Below are positions 1 through 8,469 of a stretch of 64,000 bases of DNA, piece after piece. Position numbers and translations under genes: made by a program. Positions within the stretch are counted from its first letter, which is position 1. Every line of letters begins with the position of its first letter. The stretch spans positions 1,450,856 to 1,514,855 of the forward strand of contig NZ_JANIOF010000001.1 of the NCBI RefSeq assembly GCF_024733555.1, given 5' to 3'. This DNA is from Paenibacillus sp. SC116. GTDB taxonomy: Bacteria > Bacillota > Bacilli > Paenibacillales > Paenibacillaceae. The notes under the pieces are model-generated. The model ran no database searches. It was not told the origin of the DNA and saw only the letters and a program-made list of their open reading frames with translations.

Positions 1-358
1 ATCAACCTGAGCTCATCTGCTCAGGGGGATATGGAATGTCTAGACCCCCTTTTTAAACTATTGATACAAAGAAAGATGGACCCTCCTCAATTTGTTGAGA
101 AATCAGAGAATTTGTCATTCATTGAGGATTACTATTATCATATCATATATATATCCAATTGTTAGTATTGATTTTCACATTATCGTAAAGATTTCTATGA
201 TTTTCGTCATTTTTGATACGCTTTTGCATTCATAACAAGTCGATAGGTGTAATCGTCACCTAATTTATACCTTCATAAGCAACTTACATACTTATTCATC
301 CATATGTATTCAGTCCATTATTAAGTACAAAAAAAACGCCTTGTAAGGCGTCAAAGGG
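1..358. other. Intergenic, left window edge
   Basis: No gene is supported here. A 7-bp hairpin lies near positions 6-25 and the rest is A+T-rich. The right end holds the terminator listed separately. Any gene to the left lies outside the window. Confidence 0.5.
330..351 (-). terminator. Terminator of the DinB gene
   Basis: An ACGCC/GGCGT hairpin followed on the minus strand by a run of eight or more T. It starts about 8 bases after the stop codon of the minus-strand DinB-type gene. Confidence 0.8.
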
Positions 359-862
359 TTAACACCCATCTATAATTTCACGAATCTGCTTAATATGCCT
401 TTGTTCATGTATGTACAATGACTTAACCCATTCCAATAGTGATAACTCTTTAAAAGCTGGGTGTATAAAATGTCTTCTACTCAGAACCGATGGATCTTCT
501 AAGGAGTTTAATAATTCATGTAACTTCTGTCTTGAGCTGTTTAGTCTTTCCATGATTTCATGGTTTCCTAAACACTCATCCGTTGGTTTCACCATATCAG
601 GCGCTTCAATTTTTTTACTTCTATCCAGCAGAACTTCGATTGGTTTACTTTCAACATATGAATCCTCATTGCTCTTTAACCCTCTTTTTATTGCTACGAC
701 ATACAACTCTTCTACCGTAATGAGGTGCTGACCTATCTGACTAATACTCCAACCGGTTGAGTCTTTCCGTTTATGTAACTGCTCTTCCTTCAATCCATTG
801 AATATTTCTAGTAATTCGCCTCTTGTTTCATCCAACTGTTGCATCATGTACTGGAGTTCCAT
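359..862 (-). CDS. DinB-family protein
   Basis: DinB/YfiT-like four-helix-bundle protein, a family of metal-dependent thiol transferases and uncharacterised damage- or stress-linked proteins. The helix containing GQHLITVEE and the C-terminal HEQRHIKQI helix supply the histidines expected to bind the metal. The frame is open to 925, but the ATG at 862 (MELQYMMQQLDETRGELL) is preceded by AAGGGAAG at good spacing and matches where the family normally begins, so I place the start there. It stands alone, with its own terminator. The specific substrate cannot be inferred. Confidence 0.8.
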   Translation of the reverse strand: MELQYMMQQLDETRGELLEIFNGLKEEQLHKRKDSTGWSISQIGQHLITVEELYVVAIKRGLKSNEDSYVESKPIEVLLDRSKKIEAPDMVKPTDECLGNHEIMERLNSSRQKLHELLNSLEDPSVLSRRHFIHPAFKELSLLEWVKSLYIHEQRHIKQIREIIDGC

Positions 863-946
863 GGACAACTTCCCTTCATATTCCTTAGAATTTTCCTTTC
901 TTAATGGATAGATATTATACTTCATCTGATATGATTACTGCTATTT

Positions 947-1762
947 CTAGTATGAATGTATGAGCTCTACGATTTCCATTTGATTGGTTTCCATAGCCCT
1001 ATCTAAAGGGCTTCCGTTGTATGATAACATTTTACCTTTAAACTTGACATGCGTTTTAAAATCAACTCCAAGATCTAGTAGCAGCTTAACGATATCCTTG
1101 TGTCCTAACCCACAAATCCAAAACAACAGCTCCGACTTGGGTGTTGTTTCTGTTTTATAATTCGCACCGTTCTCTACTAGATACTGAGCAATGCTAAGGT
1201 TGTTCCTCCAACAAGCCCATTTAAACGCTGTCGAGAAGAATTGCTTATCAATGCCATTCTCCACTAGTGTTTTCGTCGCTTCGAAATTTCCACCTTCTAA
1301 ATTCGTTGTAAAGTCTAGAAGAGAACTTTTTTGACCGTCTACTTGATTGATATCAATGCCCTTAGATAATAATAGTTCAATTATCTTTTTATTTCCGTAA
1401 GCACATGCATAGTGAATGGGCTTCAAATTGTTTGGACCTTTGGACTGTACGTCTGCTCCTGCTTCAATTAAATAGTTAGATACATCATAGTGATTGTTAG
1501 CAACAGAAATGGATAGAGGTGATTGTCGTCCGACATCTTTAATCTCTTTATCTGCCCCCGCTTCAATCAGAAGTTTTACAATATCCAAATTTCCGTTTCT
1601 ACATGTGATTTGCAAAGGGGTTCCCTGAATGGGATTCGAATAGTCACTAAGTTTCTTATTAAGCATATTTGGCTTTATCTTAGTTAATAGTTGTTTGACC
1701 AAATCTATATTTTGGTTATAGCAAGCAGCATGTAAGGTTTCATCAGTTATGACCTTTGACAT
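947..1762 (-). CDS. Ankyrin-repeat protein
   Basis: 271 residues made almost entirely of ankyrin repeats; about seven units can be seen (for example GTPLQITCRNGNLDIVKLLI, IHYACAYGNKKIIELLLSKG and LLFWICGLGHKDIVKLLLDL). There is no signal peptide or membrane segment, so it should be a cytoplasmic protein-binding scaffold. Bacterial single-gene ankyrin proteins often serve as partners or inhibitors of a neighbouring enzyme, but no partner is evident here. A GGGGGG-type ribosome binding site lies just upstream of the ATG at 1762. The fold is sure; the role is unknown. Confidence 0.85.
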   Translation of the reverse strand: MSKVITDETLHAACYNQNIDLVKQLLTKIKPNMLNKKLSDYSNPIQGTPLQITCRNGNLDIVKLLIEAGADKEIKDVGRQSPLSISVANNHYDVSNYLIEAGADVQSKGPNNLKPIHYACAYGNKKIIELLLSKGIDINQVDGQKSSLLDFTTNLEGGNFEATKTLVENGIDKQFFSTAFKWACWRNNLSIAQYLVENGANYKTETTPKSELLFWICGLGHKDIVKLLLDLGVDFKTHVKFKGKMLSYNGSPLDRAMETNQMEIVELIHSY

Positions 1763-1793
1763 TAACTTTCCCCCCTTTTACATCGTAAAATAT

Positions 1794-1833
1794 AATTCAA
1801 CAGCAATAACGATAATGATACGGCTGTTGAATT
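1794..1833 (-). terminator. Terminator after rpiA
   Basis: AATTCAACAGC pairs with GCTGTTGAATT around an 18-base loop, ending in a T-rich stretch on the minus strand. It lies just past the rpiA stop. Confidence 0.6.
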
Positions 1834-1840
1834 AAAAACA

Positions 1841-2521
1841 CTATTTTTCAAGCTCACTAACTTCCCCATTACGGTATCCAACTATAACCTGTCTCGTCAT
1901 GTTGACGAACAATCCGTTATCAACAACACCTGGTATCAAATTAAGCTTGTTATGCAATTCTTGTGGAGCATCAATATGGCTAAAATGACAGTCAACGATG
2001 TAATTGCCATTGTCCGTTACAAATGTCTTGTTGTCGACTTTCCTTAACCTCGCTTCACAGCCTAGATCGCGAAGCTTGTTTATCGTCACTTCATGCCCAA
2101 ATTGAACGATCTCAACAGGCAAAGGGAACGTACCAAGACGCTTTACCACTTTACTTTCATCCACGATAACGATGAACTGCTTACTAGCTGCAGCCACTAT
2201 CTTCTCTCGTAACAGCGCCCCTCCGCCACCTTTAATCAGATTAAACGCATGATCAACTTCATCCGCTCCATCAATCGTGATATCAATCTCATTTATTTCA
2301 GAAAAGGAAACCAACGGAATTCCAAGTTCCCGTGCAAGTTCATCAGACTGAACAGATGTAGCAATTGCTTTAATGCGTAGTCCTTCCTGCACTTTCAATC
2401 CTAATTTTTGAATGGCCCAATAGGCGGTTGAGCCAGTGCCCAAGCCAACGATCATATCATCTTGTATGTAATCCACTGCTCGTTCAGCAGCTCTTCGTTT
2501 TGCATCCATACGTACACCCAC
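1841..2521 (-). CDS. rpiA: Ribose-5-phosphate isomerase A
   Basis: Interconverts ribose 5-phosphate and ribulose 5-phosphate in the non-oxidative pentose phosphate pathway. The signature motifs are in order: VGLGTGSTAYWAI (residues about 25-37), the DGADEVD active-site segment near residue 83, and KGGGGALLREKIVA with the catalytic acid and lysine region just after. Length (226 aa) is normal for RpiA. The start is either GTG at 2521 or ATG at 2509; neither has a strong ribosome binding site. It follows the nucleotidase gene by 23 bases on the same strand, so the two probably share a transcript and both act on ribose phosphates or nucleotides. Confidence 0.95.
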   Translation of the reverse strand: MGVRMDAKRRAAERAVDYIQDDMIVGLGTGSTAYWAIQKLGLKVQEGLRIKAIATSVQSDELARELGIPLVSFSEINEIDITIDGADEVDHAFNLIKGGGGALLREKIVAAASKQFIVIVDESKVVKRLGTFPLPVEIVQFGHEVTINKLRDLGCEARLRKVDNKTFVTDNGNYIVDCHFSHIDAPQELHNKLNLIPGVVDNGLFVNMTRQVIVGYRNGEVSELEK

Positions 2522-2544
2522 TTTTATTAATTTATCTGTACCCG

Positions 2545-3462
2545 TTACTTATTGGTTACTCCAAACGGTACATGAACAGAAGGGAATATTCTCGCCACTC
2601 CCTCAATATGGCTAACCTGATCGTCAAAGAAGATATGTGGTTTAAATATGCTCAGTACTCGCTTCTTTTCGATTCCCCCAAGGAAAAACGCCTCATCTAC
2701 TCTAATATCCAGCTTTCTTAGCGTAGTAATGACTCTCTCGTGTGCTGGCGCATTCCTTGCGGTCGCAATTGCAATTCTGATCTTTGGTTTATAGGTTGGA
2801 TCACTTTGGTTTTTTGCAATCTCTTTCTTTTGCAGGTTCGCTATCTCGGTGAAAAATCGCAACAAGGGACCAGCAGGCAAAGGTTCACCCGCTAGATCTC
2901 TTTCGTGGGAATGAAAGTTCTCTAATGCACCGCCTTGGAAAATGGATTCAGCAGAATCATCTGCAATAATGCCATCAAAATCAAACGCCAATCGCAGCTC
3001 CGTATCCTCTTCATCATCAACATAATTGGAAGGATAAATACAACCAGCAGGATAACCGCGTTCTACCGCCTCTTTAACATCCTCCGGATTACCAGACAAG
3101 AACAAACTAGCATTGAATGCTCCCATATATTCAAACGGATTATTTCCAGCAACAAATACAGCCCTACTAATCGATAATCCATAATGTTCAATAGATTTAA
3201 ACACTCTTAACCCAGTATCAGGATCATTTCTAGATAACAACACAACCTCTACAAGCTGCTCTTGTGGAGTATTGATGCTTAATAGCCTTTTAATAAGTGG
3301 ATAAGCAACACCCGTTGCAAACACTTCATTATCATGTTTTCTCTGATATTCCCTGTAAGCATCTTCCCCATTTTCTCTGAACACCCGATCAGACTCCGAA
3401 AGATCAAATAAAGCACTGGAAGCTACAGAAATGACAAACTTGCTTTCAATCTCGTATGGCAT
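2545..3462 (-). CDS. Cytosolic 5'-nucleotidase family protein
   Basis: 305 residues matching the bacterial proteins related to eukaryotic cytosolic 5'-nucleotidase I, expected to dephosphorylate nucleoside monophosphates. Visible are the N-terminal FVISVASSALFDLSESDRVF segment, a central FNASLFLSGNPEDVKEAV block, the HAD-like LAFDFDGIIADDSAE motif holding the nucleophile aspartate near residue 165, and the terminal PHIFFDDQVSHIE acidic motif. Cytoplasmic, no signal peptide. It sits directly upstream of rpiA, which would take the ribose branch of nucleotide salvage. Family assignment is good, exact nucleotide preference unknown. Confidence 0.85.
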   Translation of the reverse strand: MPYEIESKFVISVASSALFDLSESDRVFRENGEDAYREYQRKHDNEVFATGVAYPLIKRLLSINTPQEQLVEVVLLSRNDPDTGLRVFKSIEHYGLSISRAVFVAGNNPFEYMGAFNASLFLSGNPEDVKEAVERGYPAGCIYPSNYVDDEEDTELRLAFDFDGIIADDSAESIFQGGALENFHSHERDLAGEPLPAGPLLRFFTEIANLQKKEIAKNQSDPTYKPKIRIAIATARNAPAHERVITTLRKLDIRVDEAFFLGGIEKKRVLSIFKPHIFFDDQVSHIEGVARIFPSVHVPFGVTNK

Positions 3463-3501
3463 GTATCTCTATCCTTTCATTGCGCACAATTGCATGTAGT
3501 G

Positions 3502-3729
3502 TTAAAACCATGAAGATAATAAAGCAAAGACAGCAAATAATACCATGATCGTAATAAAGAAATATCCGAATACCCGTAGTGGTCTGGGAAGCGCTGAGAG
3601 TATCATTTTTTGCGGTTTACCTATGCCTTCAATACGCTGAGCATCTTCAAAAATTGACGTTGTACTCGAAGCAATGAGTTCCGAGTTATCTTCAGTACGC
3701 TGTGTCTCATGAATGTTTCGATCGTCCAT
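3502..3729 (-). CDS. Small membrane protein next to amj
   Basis: 75 residues: a hydrophilic, acidic N-terminal half and one C-terminal membrane segment (VFGYFFITIMVLFAVFALLS, residues about 53-72). Ribosome binding site GAGGTGA lies 6 bases before the ATG. It begins only 9 bases after the amj stop, so the two are an operon. I recognise no family; being co-expressed with a lipid II flippase it may act at the cell envelope, which is inference. Confidence 0.7.
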   Translation of the reverse strand: MDDRNIHETQRTEDNSELIASSTTSIFEDAQRIEGIGKPQKMILSALPRPLRVFGYFFITIMVLFAVFALLSSWF

Positions 3730-3738
3730 GATATCACC

Positions 3739-4530
3739 TCAAAAGATTTTTACCATTTCACTTATGAAATACGCAGCAGGAACGAGCAGCAGCTGAGCTA
3801 AGATCGTTCCCACAAATCTAGAAGCCATTAGCATGACATAGATTCTGCCGATCTGTTCTTTATACTTCTCATCCTGACATGCCTTATCTGTAAGCAGGCC
3901 AATTTGCGGATCAATAAAAATAGTAAGCAAAATGGTTGCCATCCCGTTAATTAAGCCGGATGCCTGCGATGCCGAAGTACTCAACTCAGGCACTAAGTGA
4001 GCCGCATATAAGGATGCTAATACGCCTACGGAATATATACCTGTAACGAGTATGTTCAATACAATAAATCGTTTGGGTATCCCTAAGTAACGAAAGTTTG
4101 AAATGCGAAAAGACGGTTTTCGTACATAATGCTTCGCATTTTTCAACTGCCCAATAGTCACACTCGAAATCATCTTTGGAAGAGAACCTGCAAGTTGCAG
4201 TTTCAAGATTACTCTTTCCCAAATACGAGCGAACGTTGGAGAAAGCAATATCGCGAACAGTGTGCCAATAGATGCGGCAATAAGGATAATTCTAAGATAT
4301 TCTAATACATCAAAAGAAGGTTCGATCTTGGCATAATCAATGAATTTGGCCGTCATCGGTGCTTGAACGAGATTGGCTGTTCTTGAAACTAACAGGATAA
4401 TACCCGTTAATGATAGTGCGACTGCCAATTTATTGACCCTTATCCCAGCTAATCGCAGCGAATAGGATAGAGTTTCAAACATGTGTATGATCATCGTTAA
4501 AATAAATATAATAATTAGACTTTGTATCAT
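3739..4530 (-). CDS. amj: Lipid II flippase Amj
   Basis: Polytopic membrane protein of the Amj (alternate to MurJ) family that moves lipid II across the membrane for peptidoglycan synthesis. The family's start is well conserved: HMFETLSYSLRLAGIRVNKL (residues 16-35) then a second segment and TANLVQAPMTAKFID. About six membrane helices can be counted over 263 residues, the usual length. A GGAGAT site precedes the ATG. In Bacillus subtilis Amj backs up MurJ under sigma-M control; no sigma-M promoter was identified here. The small membrane gene downstream is co-transcribed. Confidence 0.9.
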   Translation of the reverse strand: MIQSLIIIFILTMIIHMFETLSYSLRLAGIRVNKLAVALSLTGIILLVSRTANLVQAPMTAKFIDYAKIEPSFDVLEYLRIILIAASIGTLFAILLSPTFARIWERVILKLQLAGSLPKMISSVTIGQLKNAKHYVRKPSFRISNFRYLGIPKRFIVLNILVTGIYSVGVLASLYAAHLVPELSTSASQASGLINGMATILLTIFIDPQIGLLTDKACQDEKYKEQIGRIYVMLMASRFVGTILAQLLLVPAAYFISEMVKIF

Positions 4531-4604
4531 TTTTATATCTCCGTGTAAAAAGAATCTAGTATTAGATTTTATAGTATTTAAGTGCTGCAGTTATAAACGA
4601 AATG

Positions 4605-4639
4605 ACCCCACCTTAGATACCTCTTATCTTCGGCAGGGT
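4605..4639 (-). repeat. CCCCAGCCTTAGATA-type hairpin, copy 1
   Basis: An imperfect hairpin of an arm ACCCCACCTTAGATA and its mate ending GGCAGGGT. Related hairpins occur at 6857 and 18062. It lies 3' of the minus-strand DinB gene, where a terminator is expected, but lacks a good T-run. The remaining sequence between 4531 and 4799 holds no gene. Confidence 0.55.
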
Positions 4640-4799
4640 CGTCTGTCGTCGGTTATCCGTATAGCCGCTATCACTATTGTACAATTAAAATATCAGAAGA
4701 TGTAAGCACAGATTAGAAAATACACTGCAATGCACAGTTACAGTTTTCCTTGCTCAGCTTCCAATATGATTCTGTTTATACTTTTTATGATATTTCTTT

Positions 4800-5324
4800 C
4801 TATGCCTTTTCTTCATTGAACCATCTTCTTAACTGATTAATCTGAGCTTGATGATAGCGGCTGTGGTCTGCTATATGCCATAGGCCCCAGCGAATCGTCG
4901 CTTGCTTCTCATTGTCATGTCCAAAAGTGACCACTCTATCTAGATCAGCATCTGTTAAATGCGCACATGCATCTTTCAACATTTCCATTACACCATTATA
5001 TTGTGAAATGAGCGTGCTCCAAGAAACTCCATCGATTATTGGAATTCTATTATTTTCATCAATCATGGGGCCATATTTCTCTTGTAAAGATTGCGGAAGT
5101 GGCTCCCCTTTTATTCTGTAGACCCAGTTGAGATCCACGTACATAAGATGTCTGATTAACTGAGCGGTACTATTAAAAATGTTGTTGAGTCCCTTGTAAT
5201 CTACTTCTTCTTGCGACATGCCATCCGAGATTAGTTTGAGCCTTTGGCAATTTTCTTTAACAGCGGAATATAACATTCCCACGATAAGCGACATATTGGC
5301 TTCGCCTTTTAAATCTTTAAGCAT
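4800..5324 (-). CDS. DinB-family protein
   Basis: Second DinB/YfiT-like protein of the window, about 174 residues. The putative metal ligands are RHLMYVDLNW (first helix) and GLWHIADHSRYHQAQINQL (C-terminal helix), a classic H...HxxxH arrangement. The frame is open to 5348, but the ribosome binding site GAGGAGGAGG lies inside that extension, 4 bases before the ATG at 5324, which is therefore the start. The gene is followed by a hairpin repeat. Substrate unknown; only about 20% of the sequence looks alike to the copy at 359, so it is not a recent duplicate. Confidence 0.82.
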   Translation of the reverse strand: MLKDLKGEANMSLIVGMLYSAVKENCQRLKLISDGMSQEEVDYKGLNNIFNSTAQLIRHLMYVDLNWVYRIKGEPLPQSLQEKYGPMIDENNRIPIIDGVSWSTLISQYNGVMEMLKDACAHLTDADLDRVVTFGHDNEKQATIRWGLWHIADHSRYHQAQINQLRRWFNEEKA

Positions 5325-5363
5325 ACTACCTCCTCCTCGTTCTGACACATCCGAAGCGCTTCA

Positions 5364-6185
5364 TTATTTCAGTTGAAAATGCAGCTCTGTTTTATAACCA
5401 ACTCTTTCAAATCCACATTTCACATACATGTCTTTGGCCGTGTCTGAATGGTCCGTAATTAAATAAGCATGCGGCACACTTTGCTCATACGCGCTTTGCA
5501 GTAAATATTGAATAACCGCACTTCCATAACCTTTTCTTTGATGCTCTTCTAAAATATCGAAATCTTCTATCTTCGCTAAGTTCTCCAAAGTCATAAGTTC
5601 ACAATTCCCAACTGCTATACCTGCAGCATAACAAACATATAAATCCAGCGGACTATTCGTCACCTGATAAACTTTGGATTTACGCTCAATTCTTCTTGTC
5701 GCGAACTCCAACCCCATAGATTCTTGACATGCTAATATATCTACCTTTTTACCATCTGCAATAATCTCATCCGTAATGGCTTTTTTCACAACAGAGTTCT
5801 TGTTTCCATCTATATTTCTAAAACCATCCGTTTTAATGTACATGTAATCATAAATAGAAACCTCAGGTTTGATAGGTAATTTTTCAAGCATTTTTATATC
5901 AGCATCAAAGTTCACTTCGATTCTTAAAAAATCCTTGTTTTGTTCTTGGCGTAATTTGATTTCATTTATAATGATTTCCGGTAAATCAGCACGGTTCTCT
6001 TTTATAAACGTATAATTATGGGAATACATATCAGGAATTTCATCATCCCAAAATCTAATAAGGTGTTCATCCTCATGATTTTTCGAAAATAATTTGGTGT
6101 ATGCCATTTCAGCATTTATTAGTTGTGTTTTCATGTCTTGAGTATTTCTCGGTGGCTCAGTTGAATAATGTATATCCTTTTCCAA
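5364..6185 (-). CDS. GNAT-family acetyltransferase
   Basis: 273 residues. The C-terminal third carries the acetyl-CoA binding motif A of the GNAT fold (HQRKGYGSAVIQYLLQSA, about residues 218-235) and a closing motif B ending in DMYVKCGFERVGYKTELHF. The N-terminal 130 residues look like a second, degenerate GNAT-like half. The start is TTG at 6185, with GAAGGTGAT 6 bases upstream. It ends 39 bases before the next minus-strand DinB gene and follows another acetyltransferase by 39 bases, suggesting co-transcription. Substrate unknown. Confidence 0.78.
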   Translation of the reverse strand: MEKDIHYSTEPPRNTQDMKTQLINAEMAYTKLFSKNHEDEHLIRFWDDEIPDMYSHNYTFIKENRADLPEIIINEIKLRQEQNKDFLRIEVNFDADIKMLEKLPIKPEVSIYDYMYIKTDGFRNIDGNKNSVVKKAITDEIIADGKKVDILACQESMGLEFATRRIERKSKVYQVTNSPLDLYVCYAAGIAVGNCELMTLENLAKIEDFDILEEHQRKGYGSAVIQYLLQSAYEQSVPHAYLITDHSDTAKDMYVKCGFERVGYKTELHFQLK

Positions 6186-6224
6186 GTTATCACCTTCCTA
6201 TCTTCTGATAATGAATGCTACATA

Positions 6225-6776
6225 TTACAATCGGTGCATCTCTTCATTCAGCAGTACCATGTGAATATGGTCTTCCCAAGCACCGTTGATTTTCAAATAC
6301 TTGCGAGCTATGCCCTCATGTTCAAATCCGAGTTTTTCAACTACTCCAATAGACGCCTTATTTCTAGGCATAATGTTGGCCTCAATTCGATGTAGCTGTA
6401 ACTCTTGAAAAGCATATTTAATAACGACTCGCAAAGCTTCCGTCATGATTCCTTTCCCTAGCTCTCGCTCATCCAATCTGTAGCCTAAATGACAAGATTG
6501 AAAAGCCCCTCTCACAATGTTACTGAGCGCTATCGATCCAATAATCGCTTCATCCTTAAACAACCAAACTTTAAAAAGGCTGCCTTCTTGCATTTTTCTA
6601 TATTCATCGTGAAGCAGTGATTCGTGATAGGCTATGCTGTAATAATCAGCATTTCGTTCGACTTCCCAGGGTTTCAGAAAGTCTTTATTCCTGATTACAA
6701 AATCTAATACTTCTTTAGAACTTATTTCGTCGATGACTTGCAACGATACATGATTTGCAAACCAAATAGGCTTCAA
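6225..6776 (-). CDS. RimJ/RimL-type acetyltransferase
   Basis: GNAT enzyme of the RimJ/RimL group, which acetylate protein N-termini, amino groups of antibiotics or polyamines. Features in order: LKPWEVER near the start, HLGYRLDERELGKGIMTEAL (motif A, residues about 97-115), then RIEANIMPRNKASIGVVEKLGFEHEG, the diagnostic RimJ block. 183 aa is the usual length. The start is TTG at 6776 with AAGGGGG 8 bases before it. The specific substrate cannot be told from sequence. Confidence 0.82.
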   Translation of the reverse strand: MKPIWFANHVSLQVIDEISSKEVLDFVIRNKDFLKPWEVERNADYYSIAYHESLLHDEYRKMQEGSLFKVWLFKDEAIIGSIALSNIVRGAFQSCHLGYRLDERELGKGIMTEALRVVIKYAFQELQLHRIEANIMPRNKASIGVVEKLGFEHEGIARKYLKINGAWEDHIHMVLLNEEMHRL

Positions 6777-6849
6777 CTCAATCCCCCTTAGGAATCATGT
6801 AGACTAATAACAATATTAAATTTTATTATCACCATGAACTTTTGTATGT

Positions 6850-6891
6850 AAAAAAACCCAGCCTTAGATAGTTCTTATCTTTGGACTGGGG
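6850..6891 (-). terminator. CCCAGCCTTAGATA hairpin, copy 2, terminator
   Basis: CCCAGCCTTAGATA pairs with TATCTTTGGACTGGG and is followed on the minus strand by seven T. It ends the HTH/DUF2975 operon. The sequence from here to 6977 (ending CGGTGTTAGGA) resembles the right half of repeat G at 18036-18183. Confidence 0.7.
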
Positions 6892-6987
6892 CACTTGCCG
6901 ACAGAGATTATTCCATTATTATACACTTATAAACCAAGAGCCGATAGCCACGCAGCGAAAATACGGTGTTAGGATGTCAGTATCTTC

Positions 6988-7203
6988 TTACGATTCTTCC
7001 TCAGCCCTATACTCTAAAATATCCGCAGGCTGACAGTCTAATGCCTTGCATATTGCCTCAAGCGTTGAAAATCGAATCGCTTTAGCCTTGCCATTTTTCA
7101 AGATAGACAGGTTAGCCATCGTTATGCCAACCTTCTCCGAAAGTTCGGTTACGCTCATCTTCCTTTTAGCCAGCATGACATCAATATTGATTATAATGGC
7201 CAT
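6988..7203 (-). CDS. XRE/Cro-type HTH regulator
   Basis: A 71-residue helix-turn-helix protein of the short YozG-like type: RKMSVTELSEKVGITMANLS and then KAKAIRFSTLEAICKALDC form the DNA-binding helices. GAGGTGA sits 7 bases before the ATG at 7203; the ATG at 7209 is too close to it. It lies 11 bases downstream of the DUF2975 membrane gene. Such HTH/DUF2975 pairs are common in Bacillota; the regulator probably controls its own operon and the membrane partner may modulate it, which is inference. Confidence 0.88.
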   Translation of the reverse strand: MAIIINIDVMLAKRKMSVTELSEKVGITMANLSILKNGKAKAIRFSTLEAICKALDCQPADILEYRAEEES

Positions 7204-7214
7204 GTTCATTCACC

Positions 7215-7694
7215 TCAGACTGTCAAATCATTTTCTAATTTTATATCGATGGCATCTTGTAAGAGCTTTTGAAGAACGGCAGCAAAGACTGCAATCACCG
7301 TTGAAGCAAATACAATTACCAGTCCTATTACAATGAGACCTGGAGCATCGTCCACTTCCGCAAAGAGATACAAGATTGGCAAGGCAGCCACAAACAAGAT
7401 GCTAATTGTAATTGCACTGCATTTTATTTTCTTTAAAGCTAACACAGACCGTTCTGAAAAGGCTATATTCTGGTCAATATAGCTTAGCAGTCTTAATGCC
7501 TGAAATAGCGCGAAGAAAAAAGCTGCCGAGGTTGCATATACAACTATTAAAGCAGGATATTGCAAATAAGCCAACTCTTGATAATATGCTGCTGCTTTCA
7601 TCGTTACCATAGGGAAGAAAACACATAAAGCAGCTATCGGCGCTCCCATAAGAAAAACAGCAATCTTCAAAAAGAGCGTTGAACCTCGTTTCAT
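7215..7694 (-). CDS. DUF2975 membrane protein
   Basis: 159 residues with four membrane segments in two pairs: about residues 8-30, 40-66, 91-113 and 120-145. The DUF2975 layout is clear, including LRLLSYIDQNIAFSERSVLALKKIKCSAI between the pairs. GTGAGGTG lies 6 bases before the ATG. Transcribed first in a two-gene operon with the XRE regulator. Function of the family is unknown. Confidence 0.85.
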   Translation of the reverse strand: MKRGSTLFLKIAVFLMGAPIAALCVFFPMVTMKAAAYYQELAYLQYPALIVVYATSAAFFFALFQALRLLSYIDQNIAFSERSVLALKKIKCSAITISILFVAALPILYLFAEVDDAPGLIVIGLVIVFASTVIAVFAAVLQKLLQDAIDIKLENDLTV

Positions 7695-7944
7695 AAAAAC
7701 ACCTCACTTCATAATTATCCATATTGAATATAAACCAATATTTATCGTTTTGCAATAAATTTTTATTCCTAATGAATACATTATTATCGTTGATGGATGT
7801 TTATTCTAGATGAAAATAAAAAAACATTCCTCCGTACAGAGAAATGCTCCCATTTTGATGAAATTTTTCACTACGTACACCTGCTTCATATGTATCTCTT
7901 CAGGCTTTTGCATAACCTTTTGTCATTCGCGCATCTACTAATCC
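7695..7944. other. Intergenic between two minus-strand operons
   Basis: No gene is supported. A moderate hairpin at about 7818-7855 (ACATTCCTCCG with CGGAG-type partner, T-run on the minus side) may end the acetyltransferase transcript. The sequence 7700-7790 is A+T-rich and probably carries the promoter of the DUF2975/HTH operon, but no single promoter stands out. Confidence 0.4.
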
Positions 7945-8469
7945 TCATTCAACACTTATTGTACTTAGATCATCCCATCCTAATGCCACTTCGATTAATG
8001 TTTCTCCCCCGATTGTGATTTCTTTTTGGGCTATATATTGCCCTCCCATTCTCTTATAAAATTCAAGTGATGGATTAGCTTCAAGCACCCAGACCATCAT
8101 TGAATGATAATGGTCTGATCTTAATTTCTCTACGAGTTTATGAAAAAGTAATTTACCATGTCCGCGTCTCTGGATTTCCTTTAACAAATAAAAAGAATAA
8201 ATTTCCGCATCATAGTCCAATTCAGCCTCTCTACTCTTTCCACCATCTATAAATCCCATGACCATTCCTTCCATTTCGATTACATAAATGGTTTCATCCT
8301 GATGCAGATTCTCAAAAATCCATTCCCACTTCTTCTTCCGTCCTTCAATCGATAAGTTGGATAGAACTTCGTCTGAAATAATTCCTTGATAGGATGCCTT
8401 CCAACTATTCACGTGCAACACTGCTAATCCTTCTGCATCCTGAGGAGATGCAATTCTAACATTCATCAT
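7945..8469 (-). CDS. GNAT-family acetyltransferase
   Basis: About 174 residues. Opens with the typical MNVRIASPQDAEGLAVLHVNSWKASYQGII of small GNAT enzymes, followed by motif A EIQRRGHGKLLFHKLVEKL and motif B WVLEANPSLEFYKRMGG. The frame continues upstream to 8541, but the tandem ATGs at 8469/8466 are preceded by GAGGAAGGGG, so translation should begin there. Its start overlaps the end of the DUF1919 gene, so the two are translationally coupled. Substrate unknown. Confidence 0.82.
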   Translation of the reverse strand: MMNVRIASPQDAEGLAVLHVNSWKASYQGIISDEVLSNLSIEGRKKKWEWIFENLHQDETIYVIEMEGMVMGFIDGGKSREAELDYDAEIYSFYLLKEIQRRGHGKLLFHKLVEKLRSDHYHSMMVWVLEANPSLEFYKRMGGQYIAQKEITIGGETLIEVALGWDDLSTISVE